DNA of 64,000 bases from Achromobacter spanius (GCF_003994415.1 NZ_CP034689.1:6200001-6264000); one strand, 5' to 3'. Shown: positions 8,088-16,949, counted from the first letter of the stretch. Notes: generated from the letters alone by a model not told the origin. Translations and numbers: made by a program.

Positions 8088-8444
8088 ATGAGCAATCATT
8101 TCTTCAAAACCCTGCACAACGGCCATGCCATCACGGTCAATCTAGGCTGGGACCGCCCCATGGGCCATTTCTTCCTGGTCATACCGAAGCCGGTCGAGCT
8201 TCTTGACACTGATCCGGATGCAGACGACGACGGCGAATTCGGCGGCGACTTCCTTTATTCAAATCTTTACGAGCGAAATCCCTTTGGGTTGGACCTCGAT
8301 TACTTCCGCGGAGTCTTGCATCGACTCGGCATTACCCTTCCCGAGAGCATGTACGTCGAGGTGCTTGCGGATCGTCGCAATAACGTGGGCAACCGCCTCG
8401 TCACACACCAGGCGGATGGCACGTTCTCCGAACATCCGATCTAA
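8088..8444 (+). CDS. Hypothetical ICE protein
   Basis: A 118-residue protein. I chose ATG 8088 (GGAG upstream) rather than the longer frame from 7965, because the extension lies in the leader hairpin and overlaps the previous gene. The N-terminal GHAITVNLGWDRPMGHFFLVI and the acidic DPDADDDGEFGG are recognisable as the type of small soluble protein found in PFGI-1-like backbones, but I cannot name a family. Confidence 0.65.
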   Translation: MSNHFFKTLHNGHAITVNLGWDRPMGHFFLVIPKPVELLDTDPDADDDGEFGGDFLYSNLYERNPFGLDLDYFRGVLHRLGITLPESMYVEVLADRRNNVGNRLVTHQADGTFSEHPI

Positions 8445-8462
8445 GACTGCTGTTCTCATTGA

Positions 8463-8493
8463 CCCATCGGGGCCTCCCGATTGGGGGGCCTCC
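8463..8493 (+). promoter_or_regulatory. Leader hairpin before the gene at 8511
   Basis: CCCATCGGGGCCTCC and the complementary CGATTGGGGGG segment form a stem similar to the core of the 108-nt leader repeat (both contain CCCATCGGGG). CTCTT follows shortly before the next start. Confidence 0.55.
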
Positions 8494-8510
8494 CTCTTAA
8501 AGGCCCAACT

Positions 8511-8783
8511 ATGCCTCACCACTCAAACCGAGAAAGAATGACAAACGTTGAGTGCGTCACGGACTTAATGGAGTTCTCCTCCTATGGCCCGCTCGCTCAA
8601 ATGTTTGTCGTAGACGCGCTCCTCAAGCACGCGACGAGCGTCGCGAAGTTCAGCGACGAAGATCTCCAAAACTGGCCTGAGAATCATCTCATCCACCCCC
8701 ATTCATGGAGAGGTGTTGCGCAAGAAATCAAAACGAAACTTGAGCAGCACCTCAACCCCGACGCATCTTCGGAAGTGACGTAA
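8511..8783 (+). CDS. Small hypothetical protein
   Basis: A 90-residue protein; ATG 8511 is placed just after the leader hairpin, with an alternative ATG at 8538 that would give 81 residues. Core sequence SYGPLAQMFVVDALLKHA, then HPHSWRGVAQEIKTKLEQHL, is predicted helical. I believe related small proteins occur on conjugative plasmids and ICEs, but I know no function. Confidence 0.65.
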   Translation: MPHHSNRERMTNVECVTDLMEFSSYGPLAQMFVVDALLKHATSVAKFSDEDLQNWPENHLIHPHSWRGVAQEIKTKLEQHLNPDASSEVT

Positions 8784-8889
8784 AAATTCTGGAAACTGCC
8801 ACAGGAACCGCGAATTCGTAGGGCCTGACGCAATCCAGTCCATCCCTCGCGCGGGTTTGCATTCCCGCGCAGCCCCTCTCATTCATCTT

Positions 8890-8915
8890 GGCCCCTAAGG
8901 GGCCGCTTTTTTTTC
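8890..8915 (+). promoter_or_regulatory. Terminator-like leader hairpin directly before the DUF3275 gene
   Basis: GGCCCCTAAGGGGCC is a perfect stem followed by T8, then CTGGAG and the ATG at 8928. It looks like an intrinsic terminator, yet it lies only 15-20 nt before a start codon, so it may act as an attenuator for the DUF3275 gene or stop transcripts from upstream. Confidence 0.7.
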
Positions 8916-8927
8916 TGGAGCAACACC

Positions 8928-9554
8928 ATGATCAAGATCCCCGGCACGCTGGAGGTCAAGACGATTCGAGGCGGCAACGGCGACTTCAATGTCGGTGAGC
9001 TGCAAACCGCAATCGGTGAATTCAAAATCAAGGACAAGATCTTGGAGCAGTTTCAGTCGGGCTCCTACCCCGGCGAGTTTCTAATCTCGAAGATCTATCC
9101 GCACTCATACACGTGGTACGGGAAGATCACAATTGAGATTCGCGCCATGCTCGCGGACGTGATGCTAGACAGCGACGACCCTGGCGACTCGGAGATTGCC
9201 ACTCAGGCGACCGAGCCCGATCCAGCGGATGAAGAACGCAGTTCCCCATCGATCGCTACGCAGAGCGAGGCCGCAACTCCAAAGGTCTTGTCGGCGGAAG
9301 AGGCCCCTCCTCCTCCCGCAGCGAGCGCTCCACTTGCGACCGCCGAGCAGCCCACGGCGTCAAGCGTGCCCTTCGAGGACAGCGAGCTCTTGGAAGTCTT
9401 CGGCGCTGAGCTTACGGAGCTGATCAAAGCCCGGCAGCCAGTAAAGCTAGATCCGTCGGTCGACCGCGCGCTGTTCCGGTCGCAGCGCGATTGGCTCGGG
9501 AAGCGACTCAACTACAGCTTCCGTGCTGCATCTCAAACCTGGCACGTCAAATAA
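8928..9554 (+). CDS. DUF3275 family protein
   Basis: A 208-residue protein whose first 90 residues (IPGTLEVKTIRGGNGDFNVGELQTAIGEF...KDKILEQFQSGSYPGEFLISKI) match DUF3275, a family confined largely to ICE backbones and of unknown function. A Pro/Ala/Glu-rich linker (about 90-150) joins it to a C-terminal region (FGAELTELIKARQPVKLDPSVDR...) that is also conserved in the family. GGAG precedes the ATG. It is probably soluble and may act in element replication or maintenance, which is inferred from neighbours only. Confidence 0.8.
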   Translation: MIKIPGTLEVKTIRGGNGDFNVGELQTAIGEFKIKDKILEQFQSGSYPGEFLISKIYPHSYTWYGKITIEIRAMLADVMLDSDDPGDSEIATQATEPDPADEERSSPSIATQSEAATPKVLSAEEAPPPPAASAPLATAEQPTASSVPFEDSELLEVFGAELTELIKARQPVKLDPSVDRALFRSQRDWLGKRLNYSFRAASQTWHVK

Positions 9555-9569
9555 CACCAATCCCTCGAT

Positions 9570-9598
9570 GCGCAGGTCCGGCTTCAGCCGGCCCGCGC
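9570..9598 (+). promoter_or_regulatory. Leader hairpin before the methyltransferase gene
   Basis: GCGC plus GGTCCGGC pairs with GCCGGCC plus GCGC around TTCA. It lies 30 nt before the ATG at 9627 and follows the DUF3275 stop, so it could serve as both a terminator-like and a leader structure. Confidence 0.5.
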
Positions 9599-9626
9599 TT
9601 CAAACCTCCACTACAGGCAGAACCCC

Positions 9627-10730
9627 ATGGCACTTATCTTTCCTAGGCTCGCGCAGAACTTCATTCGCAACGGCTATTTTCCAACCGACGAGGAGACACT
9701 GAAGCGAGTTTGCTCCGCCCTTGAGCTGCTCGATCCTGATGCGGGGGCAAGGCTCTATGACCCCTGCTGCGGAGAAGGAAGCGCCCTTAACTGGGTGGCT
9801 TCCGCTCTGGACGCGTTTCATGCCTCAAAGTCCACAGTGACGTATGGCGTCGAATTTGACCGGAGCCGCGCCTGGCACGCAAAGGAGCTCCTCTCGTCAG
9901 CACTTCACGCTGATGTCCACGATGTGTTTGTATCAGCGCGGTCTATGAGCCTCCTGTTCTTAAATCCCCCTTATGGAGCCGTGGTGGCCGACAAGGGGCA
10001 CACTGGCGACCGGCACTATGACCGCTTGGAAAAGGTCTTCTACCAGGCCGCGGTGCCATCGCTCGCTTTCGGCGGCGTGCTGGTCTTGATCGTCCCACAC
10101 TATGTGATGGACAAGCAATTTGCGACCATGATCTCCCGGAACTTTGAAGGGGTGCGGGCCCACTTGGCGCCTGAGCAGGAGTTTCGGCAGCTTGTCGTCT
10201 TCGGTGTAAAGAGGCGTTCCGACTCACCTGACCCCAATGTTGTGAAAAGGTTGGTCGAAATTGGGCAAGGAGCACTTCCGTCCGAGCTACCCGCTGAATG
10301 GACCACTGCACCCTATCTTGTGCCGCACGTTGCCGGTCAGCTCGCATTTCTGTCCACGAAAATCGACGCCGAACAGTTACGTGACGAGCTTCAACGCATA
10401 GCACCTTCGACTTTATGGCCGCAGCTCGGACGCTTCTTTTCGACCGGTGAAGTCACTCATCGACGCCCGCTCTGCAACCTCTCTGACTGGCATCTTGCGC
10501 TTGCGCTCGCGGCCGGACAGATAAGTGGCGTAGTGGAGGGCGACGACGGGACCAAGCTGCTTATCCGGGGAGACACGATCAAGGTCAAAGTCCAGGAAGT
10601 TCAGCTTGAAGAAGCCAGCAATGGCGATGTTCGCACCACGATCGTGATGCGCGACAAGTTCGTACCGACCATCGTCGGAATCGACTTCACGCCAGGAGCG
10701 CGCTTGGGCCGTCTGGTCAACATCCGGTGA
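9627..10730 (+). CDS. DUF6094 family, N6-adenine methyltransferase-like protein
   Basis: A 367-residue class I SAM-dependent methyltransferase-like protein. Motif I appears as DPCCGEGSAL near residue 46 and the catalytic motif IV as LFLNPPYG near residue 112, the NPPY form used by N6-adenine DNA methyltransferases. FGGVLVLIVPHYVM follows as motif VI. The C-terminal 150 residues lack an obvious target-recognition domain. It fits the DUF6094 proteins that accompany an SNF2 helicase in ICE backbones. DNA modification of the element is an inference; no cognate restriction enzyme is visible. Confidence 0.78.
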   Translation: MALIFPRLAQNFIRNGYFPTDEETLKRVCSALELLDPDAGARLYDPCCGEGSALNWVASALDAFHASKSTVTYGVEFDRSRAWHAKELLSSALHADVHDVFVSARSMSLLFLNPPYGAVVADKGHTGDRHYDRLEKVFYQAAVPSLAFGGVLVLIVPHYVMDKQFATMISRNFEGVRAHLAPEQEFRQLVVFGVKRRSDSPDPNVVKRLVEIGQGALPSELPAEWTTAPYLVPHVAGQLAFLSTKIDAEQLRDELQRIAPSTLWPQLGRFFSTGEVTHRRPLCNLSDWHLALALAAGQISGVVEGDDGTKLLIRGDTIKVKVQEVQLEEASNGDVRTTIVMRDKFVPTIVGIDFTPGARLGRLVNIR

Positions 10731-10972
10731 CTCAAGCCTTATTGAAACAGCCCCTCGCGTTCGCGAGGGCGCTGCCCTAAGCGTATCTCCATGCACTTAG
10801 GCCAGCGTTCCACGAAGCCCAGCGTTACTGGGCCGCCGCCGGCGTAACCGGCATCCTTTTGGTTCGGCTCCATGGGCTTTTGCCCAGGCCAAGGTCCTCC
10901 AGACCTGGAGTGTTTTCTTAACCCTTGCGGGCAACCTCCCGCAGGGTGCCCGCTGTCGCTTGGATATGACCA
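10731..10972. other. 242-nt intergenic region with multiple short hairpins
   Basis: No convincing gene. It contains a run of short inverted repeats: CCTCGCGTTCGCGAGG near 10756, GCCCAGCGTTACTGGGC near 10817, CCGGCGTAACCGG, GGGCTTTTGCCC, and CTTGCGGGCAACCTCCCGCAGG near 10923. Such density suggests terminators, a structured leader or a small RNA. Confidence 0.5.
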
Positions 10973-11416
10973 ATGACAACGCCCTCAAATTTCATCGTAA
11001 CTTTCGAAGTCGCGTATCGGCATCTCATAAAGGTCGGCGTAGAAGCGCCGAACGATCTAGCCGCATTGCAGCAAGCCGAAGCGGCTTTCGGGAATGCCAC
11101 ACTATGGGCAGAAGATTCCCCGCAAAAACTCCTTCATGATGACTTCCATGAGGATGGGGAATGCGTGAACCGATACGTTACCTATTTGGGAAGCGCCCCG
11201 CTTCCGTCTCCGGGCGCAAGCGTTCAGGAATTTGAGCTCCATTCGAGGGCCCGAAGCCTTCTTCAGTTCTGCCGCATGGTTTCTGATGCCGCACCTTCAT
11301 TAACCGAGCAAGTCGTCGATCTCGACCGCCTGCTTGAGGTAAGGCTGTCTGCACGCTCGATTCAGCAGATTCGCGAGCTGTTGCCGTACTTGGCTTCTAT
11401 CGAGCTCGCATCCTAA
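10973..11416 (+). CDS. Hypothetical protein
   Basis: A 147-residue protein. It starts with a beta-rich FIVTFEVAYRHLIKVGVEA followed by a helical C-terminal half (LTEQVVDLDRLLEVRLSARSIQQIRELLPYL). The ribosome site is weak. It is in the same direction as the other backbone genes between the methyltransferase and the helicase. I recognise no family. Confidence 0.65.
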   Translation: MTTPSNFIVTFEVAYRHLIKVGVEAPNDLAALQQAEAAFGNATLWAEDSPQKLLHDDFHEDGECVNRYVTYLGSAPLPSPGASVQEFELHSRARSLLQFCRMVSDAAPSLTEQVVDLDRLLEVRLSARSIQQIRELLPYLASIELAS

Positions 11417-11457
11417 CTGTGACCCGTTGCGATTGATCTAAATTCTGGAGCGCATCT

Positions 11458-12072
11458 ATGATGTTCCGCATTCGCGAACTGCAAGATCTATTTGTAGACG
11501 CCTGCGTGAGGTTTCCTAACGGAGACCTTGCTTTTCTGTCGTTCTATGGCCGTGATGGGTCCGCGCAGCAGCTCTTCGCATCGCTGCAACTTGGCGTTCA
11601 AGAGGGAGGCCTGCGTCAATTGACACTGATGACGACCTCATCAGCCGTTGAAACCGTAGTCTCTGTCGGAGATGTGAAGCGGCTCGAAAAGCATTCGGGC
11701 AGACTGCCTAAGCAAACTCTCTTCGGCGGGCTCCTGCACTGCTGGATCTATGACCCCGCATTGTTGAAGCCGTCCCGAGCTACGCGTAGTGGCTGGGTGC
11801 TACGCGACGTTGGTGGCGACGAGCCACCGGGCGCTGCTGCAGACCTGGTATGGGACCTGATCAAGCAGGTCTCTGACGTCCCACTTTTGGATCACTGGCG
11901 GGACTTCCTTTTAGGAGAACTAAGCACAGACCTACTGGCCGACTTGAATGATGAGGCCTGCCGGCCTGTCGGGAGGATTAGTCCCACTTTCGTACGTCTT
12001 CCCACGGACTTTTCGAGGCGAATTTCTTCTTACGTCCGCAATGGACATCTGACACTTCACCCTAGCGCTTAA
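11458..12072 (+). CDS. Hypothetical protein
   Basis: A 204-residue soluble protein with no motif I recognise. GGAG lies 8 nt before the ATGATG start. Aromatic and hydrophobic residues (LLHCWIYDPALL, LLDHWRDFLLGEL) suggest a globular fold. It lies 41 nt after the preceding gene and before the helicase leader, so it probably belongs to the backbone module. Confidence 0.68.
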   Translation: MMFRIRELQDLFVDACVRFPNGDLAFLSFYGRDGSAQQLFASLQLGVQEGGLRQLTLMTTSSAVETVVSVGDVKRLEKHSGRLPKQTLFGGLLHCWIYDPALLKPSRATRSGWVLRDVGGDEPPGAAADLVWDLIKQVSDVPLLDHWRDFLLGELSTDLLADLNDEACRPVGRISPTFVRLPTDFSRRISSYVRNGHLTLHPSA

Positions 12073-12086
12073 CAGCGTCTTCTCTT

Positions 12087-12114
12087 CCCTTCCGGGACAC
12101 CATCCCGGAAGGGG
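12087..12114 (+). promoter_or_regulatory. Leader hairpin before the helicase gene
   Basis: CCCTTCCGGGA pairs with TCCCGGAAGGG around a short loop. CCCCTTTTC and TGGAG follow just before the ATG at 12154, repeating the hairpin, pyrimidine tract and GGAG pattern. Confidence 0.6.
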
Positions 12115-12153
12115 AGTTGGTGTCTCTCAATCCCCTTTTCTTGGAGCACCATT

Positions 12154-14430
12154 ATGAACGCGATCGTTGACGACGAAGTTGTCGCATTGGAAGAAGCCCA
12201 GCTTGATGAAACCGATCACATCCCCCTTCCGGAGTTCATCAGCAAATTTGGCGCTGGCCTGTTGCAGGCCGTCCGAGCGCAGAACCCCCCTATATTTGAC
12301 GAAGCCCACCGCCCCGACTGGGACGGGATCATAGACTCTCTCTCTCGCACACCGTTCCCGGCTCAACGGCGCGTCGTGCACGCCTTGACCACGCTGCTGA
12401 CGCAGCATGCGCCAGCCGGCGTCATCAACGCTGAAATGGGCACGGGAAAGACTCTTATGGGCATTCTCGTGGCCACGCTCCTCCATCACGCCGGTTTCCC
12501 GAGAACTTTAGTACTTGCACCGCCTCATTTGGTCTACAAATGGCGGCGGGAGATTCGTGCAACGGTACCGAACGCACAAGTCTGGATCCTCAACGGTCCA
12601 GACACGCTTCGGAAGCTGCTTCAGCTCAGGACCATGCGAGGTCGACCTGCTGCACCGCAGTTCTTCATCTTGGGCCGCGTTCGGATGCGGATGGGGTTCG
12701 ATTGGCGCCCTGCCTTCGCAACACGGCCGGTCCTCTTCGACTCGGAACTCGGTCGCGTTTGCAGAAGTGCCGCTTGCTGCCCCCGATGCGGTCAGTTCGT
12801 GTGCGACGAGGATGGTGTACCGCTCACACCGACGCTGGCTACGGCGGCCTTGAACGAGCGGCGCACCGCGTGCAATTGCGGCGAGCGCCTTTGGACGCTC
12901 GTTCCGAAGCGTGCGACGCCCATGAGCTACCGGGACATGGTCAAAAATGCACTCGTTCAAATGCCCACGGTAGGCCCCCGCACTGCGGACGGCTTGCTTT
13001 CTCGCTTCGGCGAGGAAATGCTCGGCGACATGCTGCAGGACAACGTCTACGAGTTCATCAACTTGATGGACGATGAAGGCGACTTAGTCTTTTCAGATCG
13101 CCAGGCCAAGCGCATGGAACGGGCACTCGCCTATACCGAAGTGTCTTTCGGACAAGGCGGATTCCAACCGACTGAGTTCATCAAACGGTATCTTCCGCAA
13201 GGCTACTTTGGCTTGCTCATTGCAGACGAGGGTCACGAGTACAAGAACGAAGGTTCGGCTCAAGGCCAGGCGATGGGCGTGCTCGCGCGCAAGTGCTCAA
13301 AGGCGTTGGCATTGACCGGAACGCTGATGGGAGGCTACGCGGACGACCTATACCATCTCCTCTATCGCCTCCACCCGCGGATGATGATAGAGGACGGGTA
13401 TAACTTCAACTCAAAGGGGTCGATGGCATCTGCGACGATGGCATTCATGCGTGAACACGGCGTCCTCATCGACATCCACAAGGAATCGAACTCGGGATCT
13501 CATCGAACGGCAAAGGGGGATAAGAGGACCATCTCCACCGTCAAAGGTCCGGGCTTTGGTCCGAAGGGGATCATGCGGTATGTGGTCCCATACACGGCGT
13601 TCTTGAAGCTGTCTCAGCTCGGTCAGGACGTGCTGCCGCCCTATCGCGAGAGCATGGTGGAAGTCGCTATGTCGCCCGACATGGAGGCGGCGTATCACTA
13701 TCTGGAGCGCACGCTGGTTGACGAGTTGCGGCGGGCACTGCGTGCTGGTGACAAGTCGCTCATGGGAGTTGTTCTGAATGCACTTCTCGCTTGGCCAGAA
13801 TGCTGCTTTCGGGCTGAGACGGTTCGGCATCCTCATACCAAGTCGCTGCTTGCTAGCCTTCCAGCGCTGTACGGCAACCAGGATGCGTCGCCTAAAGAGA
13901 ACGCATTGCTGGAGCGCGTGCGACGGGAGACTGCAAAAGGCCGTCGTACGCTCGTTTACACGACGTACACGGGCACACGCGACACATCGGCCAGGCTAAA
14001 GGCACTCTTTGACCAGGCCGGCGTGCGCAGTGCCGTGCTTCGTTCCAGTGTGGCCGCGGAAAAGCGGGAGGACTGGGTAATGGAGCAAGTCGACCGAGGG
14101 ATCGATGCGTTGATCTGCAACCCGGAGTTGGTCAAGACAGGCCTGGATATGTTGGAGTTTCCGACCATCTTGTTCATGCAGACCGGCTACAACGTCTACA
14201 CACTGCAGCAGGCCGCAAGGCGTAGTTGGCGGATCGGGCAGACGCGAGACGTGGACGTGGATTTTCTTGGCTATCAGGGCACCGCCCAGATGCGCTGCCT
14301 GCAGCTCATGGCTCAGAAGATTGCAGTCTCTCAATCCACATCTGGCGATATGCCCGACTCAGGGCTCGATATCCTGAATCAGGGGGGTGACAGCATTGAA
14401 GTCGCCCTTGCGAAGCAGTTGGTTAACTGA
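12154..14430 (+). CDS. SNF2-type DNA helicase/translocase with zinc-binding insert
   Basis: A 758-residue superfamily 2 ATPase of the SNF2 type. Walker A is EMGTGKTLMG (near residue 92), motif Ia is LVLAPPHLVYKWRRE, the Walker B box is ADEGHEYKN (DEGH), motif III is LALTGTLMGG, and motif VI is QQAARRSWRIGQ. An insert between motifs Ia and II carries four cysteine pairs or singles (CCPRCGQFVC, CNCGERL) that could bind zinc. Related helicases sit in PFGI-1-like backbones near DUF3275 and DUF6094 genes. It probably remodels element DNA during transfer or replication, but this is inferred. A terminator follows at once. Confidence 0.85.
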   Translation: MNAIVDDEVVALEEAQLDETDHIPLPEFISKFGAGLLQAVRAQNPPIFDEAHRPDWDGIIDSLSRTPFPAQRRVVHALTTLLTQHAPAGVINAEMGTGKTLMGILVATLLHHAGFPRTLVLAPPHLVYKWRREIRATVPNAQVWILNGPDTLRKLLQLRTMRGRPAAPQFFILGRVRMRMGFDWRPAFATRPVLFDSELGRVCRSAACCPRCGQFVCDEDGVPLTPTLATAALNERRTACNCGERLWTLVPKRATPMSYRDMVKNALVQMPTVGPRTADGLLSRFGEEMLGDMLQDNVYEFINLMDDEGDLVFSDRQAKRMERALAYTEVSFGQGGFQPTEFIKRYLPQGYFGLLIADEGHEYKNEGSAQGQAMGVLARKCSKALALTGTLMGGYADDLYHLLYRLHPRMMIEDGYNFNSKGSMASATMAFMREHGVLIDIHKESNSGSHRTAKGDKRTISTVKGPGFGPKGIMRYVVPYTAFLKLSQLGQDVLPPYRESMVEVAMSPDMEAAYHYLERTLVDELRRALRAGDKSLMGVVLNALLAWPECCFRAETVRHPHTKSLLASLPALYGNQDASPKENALLERVRRETAKGRRTLVYTTYTGTRDTSARLKALFDQAGVRSAVLRSSVAAEKREDWVMEQVDRGIDALICNPELVKTGLDMLEFPTILFMQTGYNVYTLQQAARRSWRIGQTRDVDVDFLGYQGTAQMRCLQLMAQKIAVSQSTSGDMPDSGLDILNQGGDSIEVALAKQLVN

Positions 14431-14452
14431 CTTCGGTGCTTTCTCTCAGGAC

Positions 14453-14486
14453 AGGCTACCCCACACCCGGGGTGGCCTTTTTTTTT
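14453..14486 (+). terminator. Rho-independent terminator after the helicase gene
   Basis: GGCTACCCC and CGGGGTGGCC pair around a short loop and are followed by T9. It ends the rightward backbone block; the next genes run leftward. Confidence 0.85.
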
Positions 14487-14499
14487 GCAAGATGTAGCG

Positions 14500-15444
14500 C
14501 TACGCGCGCCGCCGCTCGCCAAGGACGTCCAGACACGCCCTTAGAACTCGCGCCGGCTCGATAGAGTTGATTTCGTCCGTTCCGTTGTCCGGAACCACAT
14601 CCCGCGTGTACCTTCGCGCCCAGAACCATTCTGGATTCGGCTCATTGAAGATTCCGACATATGGAACGCACAGGCCTTGGGCGATATGCGACGGACCACA
14701 ATCATTCGATACGACCAGGCGGGCATTGCGCATGAGCGCGGCGAGCTCTGCTGGCGGCCGACAGAACTCAATCTTGAAGTCGCTTCGGCCTAGGTATGCA
14801 ATGTGCTCCCGCATTCTTCCTTCGTCGGGACCCAGAACGAAGGTGAACCCTGCAGATCCGGCGAAATGGTTTTGAAGAAGATCCGAGAGCGCCACGTAGT
14901 GGTCCAACGCCCATCGCTTGAAATCTCCGGCGCCACCGCCCGGTATGAAAACGATATCGGCCGGTGTGACCTTCCCGACGTGCGGCTTGGAGATCTCCAG
15001 AAATGCCTGACGCGCAGTTCGCTCAGGCTCATGCCCCTGATGCGTCGCGAGCAGGCGCAGATTTGCAAGCCCAATGTACTCATTGATGTCTTTTCGATGA
15101 CTGTGGGTCCATACGCGATCGCCCAGCCGGCCATTCTCGAATCCCATGCGCAGCGCTGGCCGCCGAATAAGGTTAATCAGCGAGTAGCGCTCGCTAGAAT
15201 GGTGAAGACTTAAGGAAGCGTGAGCTCGGCGTGGCAGCGCGCGCACTTGCGCCGCGAACGCATCCGCTTGGACGAATTCGTCCACCCACGGCAGGCTCGT
15301 GTAAAAGTGGCCAACTGCGTACCGGGACACTACACGGACGCGCTTTTCACGCCAAAATTTCTTCAGAAGGCTTAGCGCTGGAAAAGCTACGATTTGATCG
15401 CCGAACCTCGGCTGGCTCCTGACAAAAACCACAACATCAGACAT
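14500..15444 (-). CDS. Glycosyltransferase family 9 (LPS heptosyltransferase-like)
   Basis: A 314-residue GT9 family protein. I chose ATG 15444 (MSDVVVFVRSQPRFGDQIVAFPAL) with AGGTGTCC upstream; a 40-residue longer frame starts with unlikely sequence. The N-terminal RFGDQIVAFPALSLLKKF resembles the GD-L---P-l--lk motif of heptosyltransferases. The nucleotide-sugar region appears as IVFIPGGG-GD-KRW and the C-terminal signature as VVSNDCGPSHIAQGL (SNDSGPMH-like). It would modify lipopolysaccharide core or another surface glycan at the cytoplasmic face. Its neighbours are ICE cargo, not an LPS locus. Confidence 0.8.
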   Translation of the reverse strand: MSDVVVFVRSQPRFGDQIVAFPALSLLKKFWREKRVRVVSRYAVGHFYTSLPWVDEFVQADAFAAQVRALPRRAHASLSLHHSSERYSLINLIRRPALRMGFENGRLGDRVWTHSHRKDINEYIGLANLRLLATHQGHEPERTARQAFLEISKPHVGKVTPADIVFIPGGGAGDFKRWALDHYVALSDLLQNHFAGSAGFTFVLGPDEGRMREHIAYLGRSDFKIEFCRPPAELAALMRNARLVVSNDCGPSHIAQGLCVPYVGIFNEPNPEWFWARRYTRDVVPDNGTDEINSIEPARVLRACLDVLGERRRA

Positions 15445-15566
15445 AAACCGGACACCTAAACAAGTAGGCGGGGATTTATGGTCGTTTTCGGCACGACGCC
15501 GGCAATTTATCACGAGGCTGCACCGTGGCCTATAGGCTGTGCTGGCGCGAAGCGCTGCCAACAAAA

Positions 15567-15584
15567 AGCCCCCTTTCGGGGGCT
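15567..15584 (-). terminator. Rho-independent terminator after the DUF5623 gene
   Basis: AGCCCCC and GGGGGCT form a perfect 7-bp stem around a 4-nt loop. Read leftward, it is followed by TTTTG and lies about 30 nt after the stop at 15615. Confidence 0.8.
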
Positions 15585-15614
15585 GTTTGCAGCGAGCGCG
15601 CTTGTCGCGAGACG

Positions 15615-16949
15615 TCAGATCGCAGCGCTAGCGCCTGGGCTCGCCGCCGCGCGGATGCGCTCAACCTTCTGCAGCTCAGCGATGCCCGCGTCAAAAGCCG
15701 CGAGCAGTGTGCGCCGCGGCTTGCAGTCGTCGTAGCCGCGCACGACGATGGAACGCGCTTCGGTGAGCATCGCCAGGCGCTCCATGTCCGAATCGCCGCA
15801 CACTGCGATCGGCCCTCCATAGTAGATATCGTCCAAGGCCCGCCCCTGCTCATCCCGGTGTTCCAATGGCCACCAATTGTCCAATTCGGAACGGGCAGCG
15901 CCCAGCTTCGAGTGGACTCGGCTGGAAAACCCGATGGCCGACAGGCCTCGCATTAGAGGGGCAAGTTGTAGATGTAGCTCAATTGGCATCGCTTTGGCCG
16001 GGCGCCAGCGCGACGGGATACCGGTTTGGCCACCATACGGCACCGCGCCGTTGTATTCGCCGTAAGACGGCCCCGGCCGCCGCCGGCGCGGCTTTGCATC
16101 CGCTTCGCGTTGAGGACTGACAAAATCGTCATTGCACCTGCCCGTCTCGTGTGGCCACGGGTGGGGCTCCACGACGGGGCGCAGATTGGCCAACGCGTCA
16201 GCAACACGCTGCAGCAGGGCGCCGTCCAGGCCAATCAGGAGAGGAATGCACTCGCCGGCGTAGTAGATGCCCTCCCACTTGGGCACCACCATTTTGCAGC
16301 CATTACTCTGCAGCCAGTGGGCGCGCTTGGCCTCCATGCGCTTGACCTCAGCCGCATACGGCTCGTCCAGGCACACATAGCTCCCGCTCACAGGGTCGAA
16401 CCAGTCCGAGTTATGGTCTCTGCCGGGCATGCCGTTCAGCACGCTAGCGATGGCGTCGAACTTCTTGGTCGATACTGGTTGCAGGCCTGTCGCTTCCATG
16501 AAGCGCAAGCTGCGCTCCGCCTTCAGTAGAAGGTCCCGAGCCGCCTCTTGGTTGTCCACATTGGTCCGGTGTTCCAGATGATCGACGTATTCCATCCGGA
16601 AGCCGTAGAGCCCACGCGCGTGGCCGACGCGGTGCTTGGCCACGATTTCGGGCAATGGACGAGAGAGGTGCACACATAGCAGTTCTCGGCCATGCCTCAG
16701 CCCATTGGGCGTCTGATCGTCCTTGCGCGGACGCCGGGTGAACCAGTGCACGGAGATGTAGACGGGAAACCCGCGCGGTGCACTTGCGACGGGAAGCTGG
16801 CGCTTCGCGTGCACGAAGTTCTCGTAGCCAGCCTGGCGACTGGCAAGATTGAGAGCGTCTGTGTGGGTGATGTTTTGCTCGCGGCTAATTTTCTTGGCGA
16901 GCTGCTTGATGCCGTTCACTGAGAGCGGCTTAATGCTGGCGGTATTCAT
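15615..16949 (-). CDS. DUF5623-like protein
   Basis: A 444-residue protein. The first 55 residues (IKPLSVNGIKQLAKKISREQNITHTDALNLASRQAGYENFVHAKR) fit the N-terminal helical segment of DUF5623 proteins, known from Proteobacterial mobile elements and of unknown function. The remainder is a large soluble domain with WFTRRPRKDD and WDNWWPLEH-like patches and a basic stretch (AKPRRRRPGP). It is followed by a terminator and is the first leftward gene of the cargo block. The family assignment is from memory of the N-terminal pattern. Confidence 0.65.
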   Translation of the reverse strand: MNTASIKPLSVNGIKQLAKKISREQNITHTDALNLASRQAGYENFVHAKRQLPVASAPRGFPVYISVHWFTRRPRKDDQTPNGLRHGRELLCVHLSRPLPEIVAKHRVGHARGLYGFRMEYVDHLEHRTNVDNQEAARDLLLKAERSLRFMEATGLQPVSTKKFDAIASVLNGMPGRDHNSDWFDPVSGSYVCLDEPYAAEVKRMEAKRAHWLQSNGCKMVVPKWEGIYYAGECIPLLIGLDGALLQRVADALANLRPVVEPHPWPHETGRCNDDFVSPQREADAKPRRRRPGPSYGEYNGAVPYGGQTGIPSRWRPAKAMPIELHLQLAPLMRGLSAIGFSSRVHSKLGAARSELDNWWPLEHRDEQGRALDDIYYGGPIAVCGDSDMERLAMLTEARSIVVRGYDDCKPRRTLLAAFDAGIAELQKVERIRAAASPGASAAI

